A stretch of DNA of 64,000 nt, from positions 30,193,173 through 30,257,172 of the forward strand of contig OY726560.1 in the NCBI GenBank assembly GCA_963383645.1, given 5' to 3'. The notes below the pieces were generated by a model, which saw only the letters and a program-made list of their open reading frames with translations, was not told the DNA's origin and did not search any database. The DNA is from Muscardinus avellanarius (Eukaryota > Chordata > Mammalia > Rodentia > Gliridae). A program made the position numbers and the translations under genes. Shown in pieces: positions 25,186 to 36,818 of this stretch (positions are counted from its first letter, which is position 1; each line of letters begins with the position of its first letter).

Positions 25186-26182
25186 TTAACATACTCAAAG
25201 TTTCATCTTGTAAATAAGGCTTTGCATGCCTTTTGTCTTTGTAATTTCAAATCCTATCCAACACATCCTGCCTTTCTTTATAAGAACTTTAGTGCTCTTA
25301 TAACCATCCAAAATGTTATATTTTAGTTATTTTTTTTCCTTTTTAGTAGGGCAAATGCTCTATGAGAGCTAGAATTTGGGTCACAACTGTGTTTTCAGAT
25401 TCTAAAACAGCTTCATTTAGAGAACTGAAGAAATCTTAAATGTTTTAGTTGAAGAAGGAAAATAACTACAAATATCTGAAATTATAATTTTAAATTTGAC
25501 TTGCACAGTTTCTTCTAAATAACAGAATATCTTGATGACATATACAGAATTAAAATTTTGTCATTATATAATTTCAGTCAATAGCAAGATAAAATAAGTC
25601 ATATACAAAATCCAAATATAAAATGTTTATTTCAGATGATTGTGAACATTATTTATGTCAGAAGTTGTAATGTTTTCTACCTATGCAGGAGAAACATACT
25701 ATTCCATTTCATATGTTTTTCCCAAAGCAAGAATTCACCTTTCTTTGGTGAACTTAGTAAAGGAAAATTTATTAACATAAATGTTTTCATCCTTCACTTT
25801 AGGAAGAAATAAACATCTCTAGAAATTTATGCTCATAAATGCACTATTGATTCTGGCAGTGGCTACTAAAAGGGTGTAATATACATCTACTCCAAAGCAG
25901 TTTTTCTTTATTTCTTCTCTATAGTTACTGTCATTATATTACCTTACTTTAATTCTATTATTAATTACTTTCTACCTTCAGCATTCACTATCTGTCAATA
26001 CTACTAACAGAGACTGTGAGTTTTAAAGTCTTAGAAATTGTGATAATTTCTTAGCATGATATACAAGGCATTACATGATTATTCTACATATTTTACTATA
26101 TTTTCTAATATTCAGTTGGATCTTTAGCCTAGTTTGATTAAACTTAAGTACTATACTATTTACATCTATTTACATACCTACC
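25186..26182. other. Unique AT-rich sequence
   Basis: Nothing recognised. Confidence 0.5.
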
Positions 26183-26308
26183 TTTTTTTATGGATTGAAC
26201 CTCACAGCATTGCTGAGGGTCTGGATAAATGTCTGATGCTGGCCTCACACTTGCAATTTTTCTATCTCAGTCTCCCAAGTACTAAGATTGTAGACATGTC
26301 AGTATGCA
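26183..26308 (-). mobile_element. SINE remnant, B1-dID-like, strongly diverged
   Basis: Antisense pieces: ATGGATTGAACCTCACAGCA, GATGCTGGCCTCACACTTGC, CAGTCTCCCAAGTACTAAGA. The middle (linker region) is missing. Confidence 0.6.
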
Positions 26309-26430
26309 AGAAGCTCCTTTCATCTCATCTCCTAATGAAGATTTGCCTATCTTTTAAAGACAATCTACAGTATTTTCTTTTTTTATTTGTAACTCATGCA
26401 GTAATCTTAATTTTTTATTTACAATATACT

Positions 26431-26632
26431 GTGTGTGTTTGTGTGTGTGCATTCACGTGGTGTCTGAGCTTGAATATGAACCAGGGGCATATTACCACCA
26501 AGATACTCTCCCTCCCTATTTTATTTCTTATGTGGAAACGGCGTCTCACTAAGTTACTAATACCTGTCAGAAAGTTATGGGTTCATTCTTCACCTCAGGA
26601 ACTCAGGATTGGTGGGATCTTTGGCTTTTGTG
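26431..26632 (-). mobile_element. SINE remnant, B1-dID-like, with short TG tract
   Basis: Antisense order: TG-rich tail, ID half (GAACCAGGGGCATATTACC), linker, GTGGAAACGGCGTCTCACTA, diverged B1 half. The 181-codon plus frame 26134-26679 runs through this and the previous remnant and is not a gene. Confidence 0.6.
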
Positions 26633-27103
26633 CCAGAAAAAAAATTCAGCAAACACTAGTCAGAGACAAAGATAGATAGGAAAATGGGGGATACAAATTT
26701 AAGAAAAAACACAGGCAACCTCAAGGGAGAGACAAACTGATTTGGGTTTCTTACAGTTTTATTAATAGGAAATCCTTGTGAAGGTGTGGAAAGGGGCACA
26801 TGACATGAATGAATGTCTGGCTCCCATTATTAGAATTCTCATGTTCCTGACATTTCATTAGTAGTTGCTGAATTATGCCTGGGTTGGTTAACTGTCAGAT
26901 ATATTAGAAACCTTTTGTTTATCAAGCATCTCAGAAATTTTAGCTGGAGAAATGGCCATTATCACTAAAAGTGTGGTTCTATTACAATTTTTTTTTTTTT
27001 TTTTTGCCAAAGAAACAACAGGCTCTATAGGGTGAAGATAAAGATTATGTAGTTTCTAGATTTTAGAACTATATTTTTTTCTTTCTTTCCAGTTTGTTTT
27101 CTT

Positions 27104-27319
27104 AATTTTTTTTTTTATTTGTGGCACTAAGGATAGAATCAAAGGGCATTCTACCTTCAAGCTACACCCCCAGCCCTAGGGTTTTTAATCTTCATTTTGA
27201 AACAGAGTCTCATTGTATTGCAAAGGACCTCACTAAAAACTGAGTCTGTCCATGAACCTGCAATCCTGTCTCAGACTTTCAAATTCTGGGGATATAAGTA
27301 TGCACCACCACACTAGGCT
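27104..27319 (-). mobile_element. B1-dID-like SINE, old type
   Basis: Antisense: T tract, GGCACTAAGGATAGAATCAA, CTACACCCCCAGCCCTAGGG, GAAACAGAGTCTCATTG, ending ACCACCACACTAGGCT. Diverged. Confidence 0.82.
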
Positions 27320-27345
27320 TCAACCTTTGTTATTTTTATTTTTAC

Positions 27346-27455
27346 TATTCTACCTCTGAAGCCTCACTAAATTGCTGATGATGGCTTCATATTTGTGATA
27401 CTTTTGCCTCAGCACTCCAAGTACTAAGAAAATAGGGATGTGCCATCATGCTCAG
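27346..27455 (-). mobile_element. SINE left-half remnant (B1-like)
   Basis: Antisense B1-like half: CCTCACTAAATTGCTGATGA, GCCTCAGCACTCCAAGTACT, ending ATCATGCTCAGCT. No ID half seen next to it. Confidence 0.6.
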
Positions 27456-27645
27456 CTTAACAATATACGTTAATATTTAATATATTTGTAAGGATCTATC
27501 TCAATGAAATCTTTGTTGGCAGGGACTGTGACATATAATTTGTATAATTTTTACTTCATAGAATCTATTTCTAAAAGTTTATACCAAAAAATAATTGATA
27601 ACATTCATATTTACTAAATTTATATAAAAATAATTTTAAATATAC

Positions 27646-27999
27646 AGAAACAAACCCACACACCTATAGTCAATTGATCTTTGACAAAGGGGCCAAACTC
27701 TTATGCTGGAGAAAAGACAGCCTTTTCAACAAATGGTGCTGGTAGAACTGGCTAAACATTTGTAGAAAGATGGAACTAAATCCTTACCTCACACTGTTCA
27801 TAGGAATCAACTCGAGATGGATCAAAGACTTAAAAATTAGATCAGAAACTCTGAAGTTATTACATGAGGGCATAGTCTCAATACTACAACATATAGGCAC
27901 AGGCAGTAACTTTCTCAATAAGACTTCCAAAGTGCAGAAAATTAAAGCAAGAATTAACAAGTGGATGGCAATGAAGTCAAAACTATCAAATGCAGTTTC
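27646..27999 (+). mobile_element. L1 ORF2 fragment
   Basis: TCAATTGATCTTTGACAAAG and AATGGTGCTGGTAGAACTGG match 40440-40520 of the long L1; the homology runs to about 27999. Truncated at both ends. The 80-codon frame 27770-28012 is part of it. Confidence 0.88.
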
Positions 28000-28639
28000 T
28001 AGCAGAATGTAAGCTCTAAGAAAAAATTAAGTCACTTTTTCTGTATTTTGCTTCTGCCTTGATTTTTCCATCTTCATTAATAAAACCCAAAGCTCTTCCC
28101 TATAGTATGAAGCATGAACACACCCACAAGCATATACACAAAGGCTCAGCAGGTACCTTGCTGCTTTTTCTCCTATTTTTCTTTTTCAATTTAACTCTTT
28201 AGGTCGTTATTTCTGCTCTCACTTACTGTTCTGTTAGGTCTGTGAGAACAGTTTCCTAGTCTTCACTTTATTCTTAAAACAACAGAAAAATATAACTTTA
28301 TATTTGGAAAAGGTGTGAAAGTCATTTTGTTCAGCATCTCACTGATATTTAAATATTCCATGCAATATATCATTAAAAAATTTTACCAAACCTCCGTATA
28401 AAAATAGTCCACTCCCAAAGTGAGCATTTTTCCCTCAAATGGAAAAGAAACCTGAATTAAAAAATGACTCAAAAGCAAGATGGTGTTTTTATTGCTTTTA
28501 TACACTGACTCAAAGTCTACGCTTTGACATATTATAGGACAAATACTTGAATTTTTTAAATGAAAAGTCACTGAAGTACTTGAATATGCTATAATAATTA
28601 ACTGAATTTCCTTCATTGTTATTAACTTTTTTATTTGTG
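28000..28639. other. Unique sequence between two L1 fragments
   Basis: Nothing recognised. The 100-codon minus frame 28383-28685 runs into L1 3' UTR sequence and is not a gene. Confidence 0.5.
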
Positions 28640-29330
28640 CATTATCATACATCATAGTGATAGTCAAAATAATATGTTCATACATGTATAGATCACATGG
28701 TATGTTTCCCTCCCCATTTCACTCTGTCTCTATCCTCCCTCCTTTAACATATTAGTGTGATTTTAAGTGATAACTTCCTGTGTGACCATGATATCCGTTT
28801 TCCTGTTCTAAATCTCCATTTTCTATTCTAGTTGTCTCTCTTCTCATTTCCATGAATCCCATTTTTTCTCTATTTTCTCTATAGCGTCTACATATGAAAT
28901 AAAACATGTGACCCTAGAATTTCTGAGAATGGCTGATCACACTGAAAATCTCTAGCTCCATCCATTTTCTTGTGAATATTTTTTTTCTTTACGACTGAGC
29001 AAAATTTACATTGTAAAATTATACCACATTCTCATTATCCATTATCTGTTTACAGTCATATAAACTGGTTATGTTACTTGGCTACTATAAATTTTGTTGT
29101 TGTAAACATGTATACTTATGCATTTCTATAGTATTCTGACTCTAATTATTTTGAAAAGATACCAAGGAATTTTACAATTGGATCATATTGTAGTTCTATG
29201 TATTGTTCTAGATTTGTATGATTTTAGGTATTTTCTCCATGTTAGGCAAAATTATAGTATTTTATTATTTCTTTAATTTGTTTTTTAGATTAATACTCTT
29301 AAATTATTTTGTAAACTATACTCCACCCTT
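28640..29330 (-). mobile_element. Older L1 3' end (ORF2 end and 3' UTR), antisense
   Basis: TCTCTAGCTCCATCCATTTT and CATTATCCATTATCTGTTTA are antisense hallmarks of an older mammalian L1 3' region. The 3' UTR type differs from that of the L1s at 35, 41 and 1.6 kb. Confidence 0.7.
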
Positions 29331-30020
29331 TAATAATTCATATTGTGAGATTTAGTTTCTTCTTTTTCATGAAATCATAATCTGTTTATTAATATAATTG
29401 ATCCATGAAACCCAATCTTATTTAATTTAACCAAGCAGAAGAGGTATTGTTTGAAGTACTCGGATTTTAATCTTATACTAGCTGTATTATCTGTATGAGT
29501 ATTTTTCAACTCAGATCATTTCCCCAGAAGAATCACAAAAAATACTTCTGCATTGCAACATTCTGAGGAATAACTCTAAAACTATAAGCAAATGTCTGCC
29601 AGGTGGCAGAAGATAAAATTTTTCTTCTTTTAAATAAGAAGCCATTTTCCAATTGATAACATTTGACTGAAAGTAGAGATAAGATAGCCATTTTTGTCTG
29701 TATTAGCTTTTGCATATTATCTGAGACACTAATATTGCTAGAAAAAAATAAGTGATTTATACTAGCTATGTGATTTATTTGTTTATGAAACAGCAAAATT
29801 TGGCAAGGAAGCAGTCATGATTTGTTTTAGCAAAAGGCACAGAAATTAATATTAGAATAATTTGGCTTAAATCCCAGCTATGTAAAATTATAAGGAATAT
29901 ATATTGAACTCATTTTAAAATAAAAATAATTGCATCTTACTCAAAGCTTGACTATATTTCACAAAATACTTATAACCAAATCTTAGGCATATACTGCATA
30001 ATACATGGGTTATAGGATAT
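29331..30020. other. Unique AT-rich sequence
   Basis: No feature recognised. Confidence 0.5.
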
Positions 30021-30027
30021 CTGTGAA

Positions 30028-30033
<6 letters not shown>

Positions 30034-30075
<42 letters not shown>

Positions 30076-30264
30076 TTGGTGGTGGTACTGGGATTCTTGG
30101 AAGTCCTTCTACCTCCGGGCTACACTCCCAGACCTATTTTTACATTTTTCTTTGGAAACAGGGTCTCCTAAGCCAGCATGCGTGGCTGGCTTTGAACCTG
30201 CGCAATCCTCCTGTCTCTGCCTCCCAAGCGTGGGGATTACAAGCACGTGCCACCACGCCCGGCT
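30034..30264 (-). mobile_element. B1-dID-like SINE, young hairpin type, with ATT-repeat tail
   Basis: Antisense copy ending CACCACGCCCGGCT. Exact 13-bp target duplication CTGTGAAATTATT (30021-30033 and 30265-30277). Hairpin motif AAGCCAGC-ATGCGTG-GCTGGCTT. The tail is an (ATT)n repeat up to about 30075. The 91-codon frame 30005-30280 is this SINE. Confidence 0.95.
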
Positions 30265-30277
30265 CTGTGAAATTATT

Positions 30278-31977
30278 TAATAGTCAAATATCATGCATGC
30301 ACTGTGTGATAGGCACTTCTCATGATTCTTTAAGCTCAAGATAAAACTAAATACCTTTTGTTATGGAATTTATAGAAATTGGATGATTAGTCTATACCTG
30401 GTTGATTAGTCAATACTTCAATGTCTGGCTCATGACGGAAAGGTAAATAAATACACTGATATGGGGAAACAGCAGACAGATAAAAGCAAGAGTATTCAGT
30501 TTAATATGACAGGATCAAAGACATCCATCAGTGTACATGAATATAACAAGACTCTTCATAAGGTATATTATCCAATATTGGGGGAGGAATCTTTCTGATA
30601 TAGTTCAGCAATTGTCTCTTGGGCCAAAGCTGATTTTAACATATGGCAAGGTAGCCCTTTGTTCTGTCCAGTGCTATTGATCTGTTCAATTAGTTTCTTT
30701 TTTAAGTACTCCTATGTGAATATTAGATTATTTGCTTTAATATTAGCTATTGTTTTCTGAAAGAAATTTCTGTTCTATGTAATAAATCATTAAATCATTT
30801 ATGGAAAAGTTCACCTAACAAATCCTTATAGTTTGCCAATGTTTTCATAATTCTCTTAGTAAAGTAAAAGTTATACATATAGTAGAAACAAATATTTTTG
30901 TATAATGCAAAAATAACCACAGTAACCTATATATTATTAATCTACATGAGAAAGTCAATCGCATGTTTTTTTATCTGCCTAAAGGTTCTCTAAAAACAGT
31001 CTCAAAAAGTGAATATTTATTTATTTTATTATTTATAACAGTCAAGAACTAAGAAACAATGCAGTTAGTTAGAATAAAAGTCATTTAAGAGTTTGCAACC
31101 ACTGATAAAATGTAAAAAATTGAACCATTTAGTATTGTTTAAGCTTTAAAAGTAATATTCTTGGATTACTGGCTTCTTTAAAAAATTAGCTCAATTATTT
31201 AAAGTGATTTTAATTTTTCATGATAATTTGTGCAAAACCAAGAAAAGGCCATATTTTACTTCTTATTGAAAAAACTTATACTGAAAAGAAAGTAACATCC
31301 ATAATATATCTCCTGAGATATATAAAAAATTGTCTTTAATGGATATGATATGGTTGAGTCTTCCTTGTCAGAGCAAAGCAAATGCTATTTTAAGAGTGCT
31401 CTGTACATTTTTCATATATATTTCATAATGTAACTATTTTTCTGTTCTTTTATTATGTTTTTTATACATAACATCAAATGTTATCTTTCTCTGTAACTCT
31501 TGGGTACAGTATAATTGAATAAAATGGAAAGATTCCTACCATTTCTCAGCAAGAAAACTGATTTTCCAAAACTGAAAATCAGAAGCAAGTAATAATACAA
31601 TAAATGCCTTCGTATAATCTCATTTCCACCAAAAAAAAAATAGTTTTCAATTTTAAGAGGCCAGTACTTTGAAACTAGGCAGTTAGAATTATCAGCATAT
31701 ATAGCTACAGTGCTACCTCTACCTTCTTATTTTTTTTAGATTTGTATTTCTTATAATAGCTTTAAAATGTTCTTTGAAAAGTTTAAATGCATCAAAAAAT
31801 CTAGTTCTTCTCACAGTTGGAATTTAAACTCACTAGAATAACTGTATCAATTCAATATACTGAATTAAGTTTATATTTTTATTCTATCTGGTTAATTTGA
31901 GTTTTTGCTTTTTCAGATAATTTAATGATCTTGAATAGAAGATATAGTTAAATTTGATTCATTAGAAATATTTTATT
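30278..31977. other. Unique AT-rich sequence
   Basis: 1.7 kb without gene or repeat signal, immediately upstream of the composite L1. Confidence 0.5.
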
Positions 31978-32321
31978 AAGAATAACAGAGATGGGGTGTG
32001 AAAGATGGCGGTGAGCGGTAACAGCTGGCAGAGGCTGAATAGGACATGTATTCCTATGAGAAACCCTGGACAACAGATTTTGGTTTAATATCTGATTAGG
32101 ACAACATACAAAAGACATTTCCAGCCATGACTTTCTAAAATATAAGAGAAAAGAGGTGGACCGAGATGGTGGTGGCGGTGGCAGTGGCAGCGGCCAATAT
32201 TCAGGAGACACAAACTGATCCAATCCAATCTGCCTTGGACTATTGGATAAATCTCCCCCCAAATAAACTGCTCTTACCCCATATGCTCAGGAACTCTGGA
32301 CAACATACTATGTAAGAAAAA

Positions 32322-32649
32322 TGCTCAGGAGGAGAACCAAGATGGCGGTAGTGGTGGCCAATATTTAGGAGAGGCACACAGATTCATTCCAATCTATTCT
32401 GAACTTTTGAAGAAATCTCCCCGAATGTAGACTGCTCCTGCCCCACATGCTCAGGAACTCTGGACAGCATATTATGTAAGAAAAATGCTCAGGAGGAGAA
32501 CCAAGATGGCGGTAGTGGTGGCCAATATTTAGGAGAGGCACACAGATTCATTCCAATCTATTCTGAACTTTTGAAGAAATCTCCCCGAATGTAGACTGCT
32601 CCTGCCCCACATGCTCAGGAACTCTGGACAGCATACTATGTAAGAAACA
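32322..32649 (+). repeat. 164-bp direct tandem duplication within the L1 5' UTR
   Basis: The motif CCAAGATGGCGGTAGTGG occurs at 32337 and 32501, exactly 164 bp apart. The units are identical by eye except for ATTATG versus ACTATG near their ends, after which the second diverges (AAACAAATTTGGGG). A recent duplication of one promoter monomer. Confidence 0.9.
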
Positions 32650-33015
32650 AATTTGGGGCACATCAGATGGAGCCCCACATTGTTGGGTTGGCCAGCTCCA
32701 CGTATCCTGGGAAACAAGGGTGCTCCTCTATGCCGCACTTCTCTGCGCAGCGCTGGGGGCCTGGGTGCACTTGGAGCAGCAGAATCCACTCTCGATGGTG
32801 AAGCTATGGGCCTCTCCTCTTGGTGAGGAGATAAAACCCATTATTGCTAGGTGCTCAGGCCCCAACTTCTGCAAGGGACATATACTGTTTTCTTTTATTA
32901 AAAATATTGAAAAAGGAGGAAGATGGCGGTGGCTGCAACTTCAGCGGCAACCACAGCTGCAGTGATCATGGTTGGCAGTGGTCGAATAGGACATGCATCC
33001 TTCTGAGAAACTGTG

Positions 33016-33466
33016 TGATGGGGTGTGTCTATACAGCGCCTAAGGAGATTCGGCCTGAGCGGCCTACGGCCTAAGGTAAAACTTTAAGTAAAGTGATTCA
33101 GCAAAAAAGGGGCAAAGATGGTGCCTGGAGGAAGCTAGGAAGGCGTGGTTTCCCCATTCATCATGGGTGGGGAGACTGAGCGGTTTTTCCCTTTCTACCT
33201 TTAAAGGAGCTGCCGCACACATGAATGGCGCTCATGTACTGGCCTGGGATTGGCTGTAAACTACGTGCTAGTGATCTTTATCCCGGATAGGCTAGGCTAT
33301 TTCTCATGGAAATTCCCCTCGTGGCTTGGTACTATATAAAGGATGGCTTGGAGGGAGATAAATGAGATCTCACTTGACTTGACTCCCGGCTTGTGGGTTT
33401 GTGTTCGAGTCGTCGGTACTCATCATCTCGCCAAACCCCGTCAGCTGTTGGGCTGGATTCCCAACA
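33016..33466 (+). mobile_element. Solo LTR of an endogenous retrovirus, 451 bp
   Basis: Begins TGATGGGGTGTG, ends GGATTCCCAACA (TG...CA, imperfect terminal inverted repeat TGATGGGG/TGTTGGGA). A 6-bp target duplication ACTGTG flanks it (33010-33015, 33467-33472). The empty site is visible next door: GAGAAACCCTGGACAACAGA in the upstream L1 unit matches the two flanks joined. A TATATAAA box lies at 33333-33340. Six-base duplications are usual for class II (betaretrovirus-like) ERVs. No internal genes remain. Confidence 0.88.
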
Positions 33467-34534
33467 ACTGTGGACAACAGAATTTGGTTTAATAGCTGAT
33501 TGAGACAACATACAGAGACATTTCCTGTCATGACTTCCTATCTGAAATATATGAGAGTGGAAAATGGCAGCGTGGCACCCACCACTGCAAGAAAAGTGAT
33601 TTTTGGAGGGCCATTCTAGAAGAGATCAGAAAGTAGACTGCTCCTGCTGCCATGCACAAGAATTCTTAACAACCACATACTCTAGGAGAGACAAAGAAGA
33701 TGTTGGTGACAACGGTCAGTATTTAGGAAAGGCAGACAGATCCAATCCAAACCACCTTGAATTTTTTAAGAAATCTCCCTGCAAGTAGACTGCTCCCACT
33801 GCACATGCTCAGAAATTCTGGACAACATACTATGTAAGAAAAATATCCAGGTCGAGTCAGAGGTAGCTCCTCCCTTAGGCCGGGCCAACTTGTGGCACCG
33901 GGCATCCTGGGAGACCTCATCATTCATGTTCTCCATGCTCCTCTGTGCTGCGCTGGGGGCAGAGGTATGTTTGGAGCAGCAGATCCCACTCTCCGTAATG
34001 AGGATGTGGGCCTCTGCTTTAGGTGAGAAGATAAAATCCATTACTGCTAGGGATTTGGGCTCCCAGCTTCTGCAAATGACACGTGCTGTTTTTCCTATTT
34101 AAAAAATTAGGGAAGAAAAAATGGGAACCTCTGTAGATGTCCTGCCCACAGAGAGGACCAGAGCCTGCTGCATGCCTGGGCCAGGTCTGGAGCCAACGGG
34201 CTGTGCCTGGAGCCTGCCACGTGGAAAGGCTAGGACTAGAGCCAGAGGGGCCAGGCCAGGAGCCTGTTGCATGGCAGGACTGGGACCAGGACCTGCTCCA
34301 CAGTTAAGGGCCAGCAGATCCCTGCAGCCCTGTGTCCAGGAAGCACTAGAAGCTGCTACTGCCTCACCTTATCTCTCAGCAGATTCCCAGATCCAAGTGA
34401 TCTTTATTAAAAGAAAAAAATTTGTTGTGAGTGAATCATCTTGTTAAAGTTACTCACCTTCTGGCTTTCAGGAATCCAGTAAGTAGGAATAAGTGTGAAA
34501 ATTAAAAGAAGGACTTCCAAAGAAGAAATTTTAA

Positions 34535-35229
34535 TTGATCAGATGTGGAGACCAGAAGTTCTAATACATTGTTGGTGGGATTGCAAGTTGGTACAACCAC
34601 TTTGGGAAACAGTATGAAAGATTCCCAGAAGATGAAAAATTATCTTACCATATAATCCAACAATATCACCTCTAGGTATCTACCAGAAAGAATGCAAACC
34701 AAAATACCAAACTAATGCATGAGAAACCATGTTTCTAGATACATAGTTCACCATTGCCAAACTGTGGAAGCAACCAAGATGTCCTTCAACGAATGAGTCG
34801 ATTACAAAACTATAGGATGTGTACACAATGTAATTATTCCCAGCCATAATTTAGAACAAAATTATGGCATTTACTGTGAAATGTCACAAAAAATAAAAAA
34901 TCAGATGATTTTCCTAATGTGTGAAAACTAGGGAGAAATGGGTAACAGGAGGAACTCTAGATGAAGAGGGGACCCTATAGAGGAGCAATTAAGGTAACCT
35001 ATCTGAGGGGATGGGAGGAGGAATAGGGAAACTCTTTAATGCACATGATATATTTAAACATATCAAAGTTAATCAGGAAACAAAACATGGGAAGAAGAAA
35101 GGGGGAGGGAAGGGGTTAGGAATTGGGTAAGGGCTGATTGGGGGATGTATGCATGTATAGCTTCACAAGTTTTTTCATCCCATTAAGATGTATGACTACA
35201 ATGCACCAATAAAAGTTTATTTTAAAAAA
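34535..35229 (+). mobile_element. L1 ORF2 C-terminal end, 3' UTR and A tail
   Basis: Matches the 41080-41760 region of the long L1 in the ORF2 part, then a 3' UTR with CCCTATAGAGGAGCAATTAA and end GACTACAATGCACCAATAAA. The same 3' UTR type is nested at 1545-1806. It follows the 5' UTR with no ORF1 or reverse transcriptase between. Confidence 0.85.
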
Positions 35230-35239
35230 AAGAATAACA

Positions 35240-35414
35240 AATCTCAGCATTTGGAAAGTTGAGACAGGTAGATCATGGTTTGTGGACAGCCTCATCTACT
35301 TAGTGAGGCCCTTTGAAACTCAGTGAGACCCTGGTTCATAATCAAGAATAAAAAATAAGGCTGGTGTAGCTTACATGTAGATGCCCCTTGGTTTCATTCT
35401 CAGTACCACAAAAA
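35240..35414 (+). mobile_element. B1-dID-like SINE, old type, 5'-truncated
   Basis: Starts inside the B1 half (CTCAGCATTTGGAAAGTTGA), with both repeat units and the ID half (GGCTGGTGTAGCTTACATG). It abuts the L1 3' target duplication. Confidence 0.87.
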
Positions 35415-35954
35415 GAATTAAGAAAGAATATATATAACAAACCAATGAATAAATAAGAACAAGAAAACAAGAGATTCTAATGAATTAATAAAAATTAAAT
35501 TGTTGAACTCTTAAGAAATAGTACACATAAGTGAATATGCCCCTGGCTTACTGACTTGATAACAGAGTTGAAAATTTGGCATTTTCAAAATCTTGTTAGA
35601 AAAAAATAAAGACTTTCAGAATTCACCCAAGATTTTTAAGTTAAAATCTATACTGTGACAATATCTGCATGTGGTCATTAGACAACATGATATGCAATTA
35701 ATGAGCAACAGAAAGTTCTGGATGTACTTAATAATGAATGATTATGATGATGAAGTTGATGATATTCATATCAAGAGCTGTGCATGTAGTGGAAGATAGA
35801 ATTTGTTAGTGCTGTATATTATACATAGTATTATATGCACATATACATAATATCTTATTTATCCCATATATTAATACTCATGAATTAGGCACTATATTGT
35901 TTTTTTTATTTACATATGATCATTTGATCTTGATTACCATGTTGAACTGTATAT
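35415..35954. other. Unique AT-rich sequence
   Basis: Nothing recognised. Confidence 0.5.
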
Positions 35955-35966
35955 AAAAGCATCATA

Positions 35967-36166
35967 TCCAGGTGCGGTGGCGCTCGCTTGTAATCCCCGA
36001 GCTTGGGAGGCAGAGACAGGAGGGTCACGCACGTTCGAAGCCAGCCGTGCTGGCTTAAGAGACCCTGTTTCCAAATAAAAAAGTATAAAAATAGGTCTGG
36101 GAGTGTAGCCTGGAGGTAGAAGGGCTTTCAGGAACCCCAGTACCACCAAAAAAAAAAAAAAAAAAA
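35967..36166 (+). mobile_element. B1-dID-like SINE, young hairpin type
   Basis: Exact 12-bp target duplication AAAAGCATCATA (35955-35966, 36167-36178). Hairpin AAGCCAGC-CGT-GCTGGCTT, long pure A tail, CpGs kept. Among the youngest copies here. The minus frame 35934-36149 is SINE sequence. Confidence 0.96.
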
Positions 36167-36178
36167 AAAAGCATCATA

Positions 36179-36802
36179 ATAATTTATCCTAAGAAATAAG
36201 CATGTCTTATGTGCATAAGTCCTCTTCATAATCACATTGTAATTTGTTTCAGAGAAAAAAAAATTGAATCTTTTTTTATTCTATTGGTTGACCGGTTGTT
36301 AGTATACTATTTTAGCCTATATATTTTGTTCTAAATTCAGATAATCTGGATTATCCCATTCTATCTAACAAAAGAAAACTAAATAAAAACAAACAAGGAA
36401 ATAAAAACACTATCAAAAATAAAATTTGGTAAGAAAAGGCTTTAAAAAAGTATTAATAGTGAACTTTTATTCAGTTTTACTCAGGCTATTACTAAACTGA
36501 AGTCTATTTTCTTTCTGTTTATAAATTAGCATTTATAGTTTACTTTTAGCAAAAGGACTGTATAAAAGAGGTAAATATATTGATATGAAAGTAATTCTTA
36601 TATCTCTTAAATAAACTACTTTATCAGGAGTTAATATAGTTTCAGAAGGAATTATTTCAGAAGCTATTTCAATAACAAGGAAGCATTCATGAATTATTTT
36701 GTTTAAATAATAATTCAGTGTTAAAACTATATTTTGTTTCTATTAATAAGAGAGATAAAAGTTCTTAAATTGAAAGGATATAGAGCTATAAAACCTATTT
36801 CT
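36179..36802. other. Unique AT-rich sequence
   Basis: Nothing recognised. Confidence 0.5.
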
Positions 36803-36818
36803 TGATTATGAGTATTTA

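Larger units (their letters stand above)
31988..34500 (+). promoter_or_regulatory. L1 5' UTR / promoter, tandem units with YY1-like motifs
   Basis: Two long related units, about 31990-32915 and 32916-34115 (the second contains the LTR), share GGACAACA, GGAGCAGCAGA and CTGGACAACATACTATGTAA segments in the same order. AAGATGGCGG, the core bound by YY1 in other L1 promoters, occurs at about 32002, 32339, 32503 and 32920. The tail 34121-34450 is GC-rich, with repeated GAGCCTG/GGGCCAG words. Promoter activity is inferred from family knowledge. Confidence 0.6.
31978..35239 (+). mobile_element. Internally deleted L1 with repeated 5' UTR (whole insertion with target duplications)
   Basis: Bounded by an exact 10-bp repeat AAGAATAACA (31978-31987, 35230-35239). 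The left site reads ATT|AAGA, fitting L1 endonuclease preference. From left to right: a GC-rich 5' UTR-like region in tandem units with several AAGATGGCGG motifs (31988-34500), then directly the C-terminal end of ORF2 (from about 34535, CATTGTTGGTGGGATTGCAA), a 3' UTR, AATAAA near 35209 and an A run. ORF1 and most of ORF2 are absent. A 451-bp LTR interrupts the 5' UTR. It could not move by itself; if it moved in this form it used proteins of another L1. Confidence 0.75.

Noticed and set aside
26134..26679. Longest plus-strand frame in the window (181 codons)
   Set aside because: It runs through two antisense SINE remnants and a TG tract; no conserved domain, so a chance frame.
27646..29330. 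Plus L1 fragment followed by minus L1 fragment read as a second 5' inversion
   Set aside because: The two pieces carry different 3' UTR types and are 640 bp apart with unique DNA between; separate insertions fit better.
32529..33074. Several 76-86 codon frames on both strands
   Set aside because: Overlapping frames in the GC-rich L1 promoter, some running into the LTR. No conserved protein.
34121..34447. 108-codon GC-rich plus-strand frame
   Set aside because: Lies in the non-coding 5' UTR of the deleted L1 and consists of short repeated words; too short and in the wrong context for ORF1.
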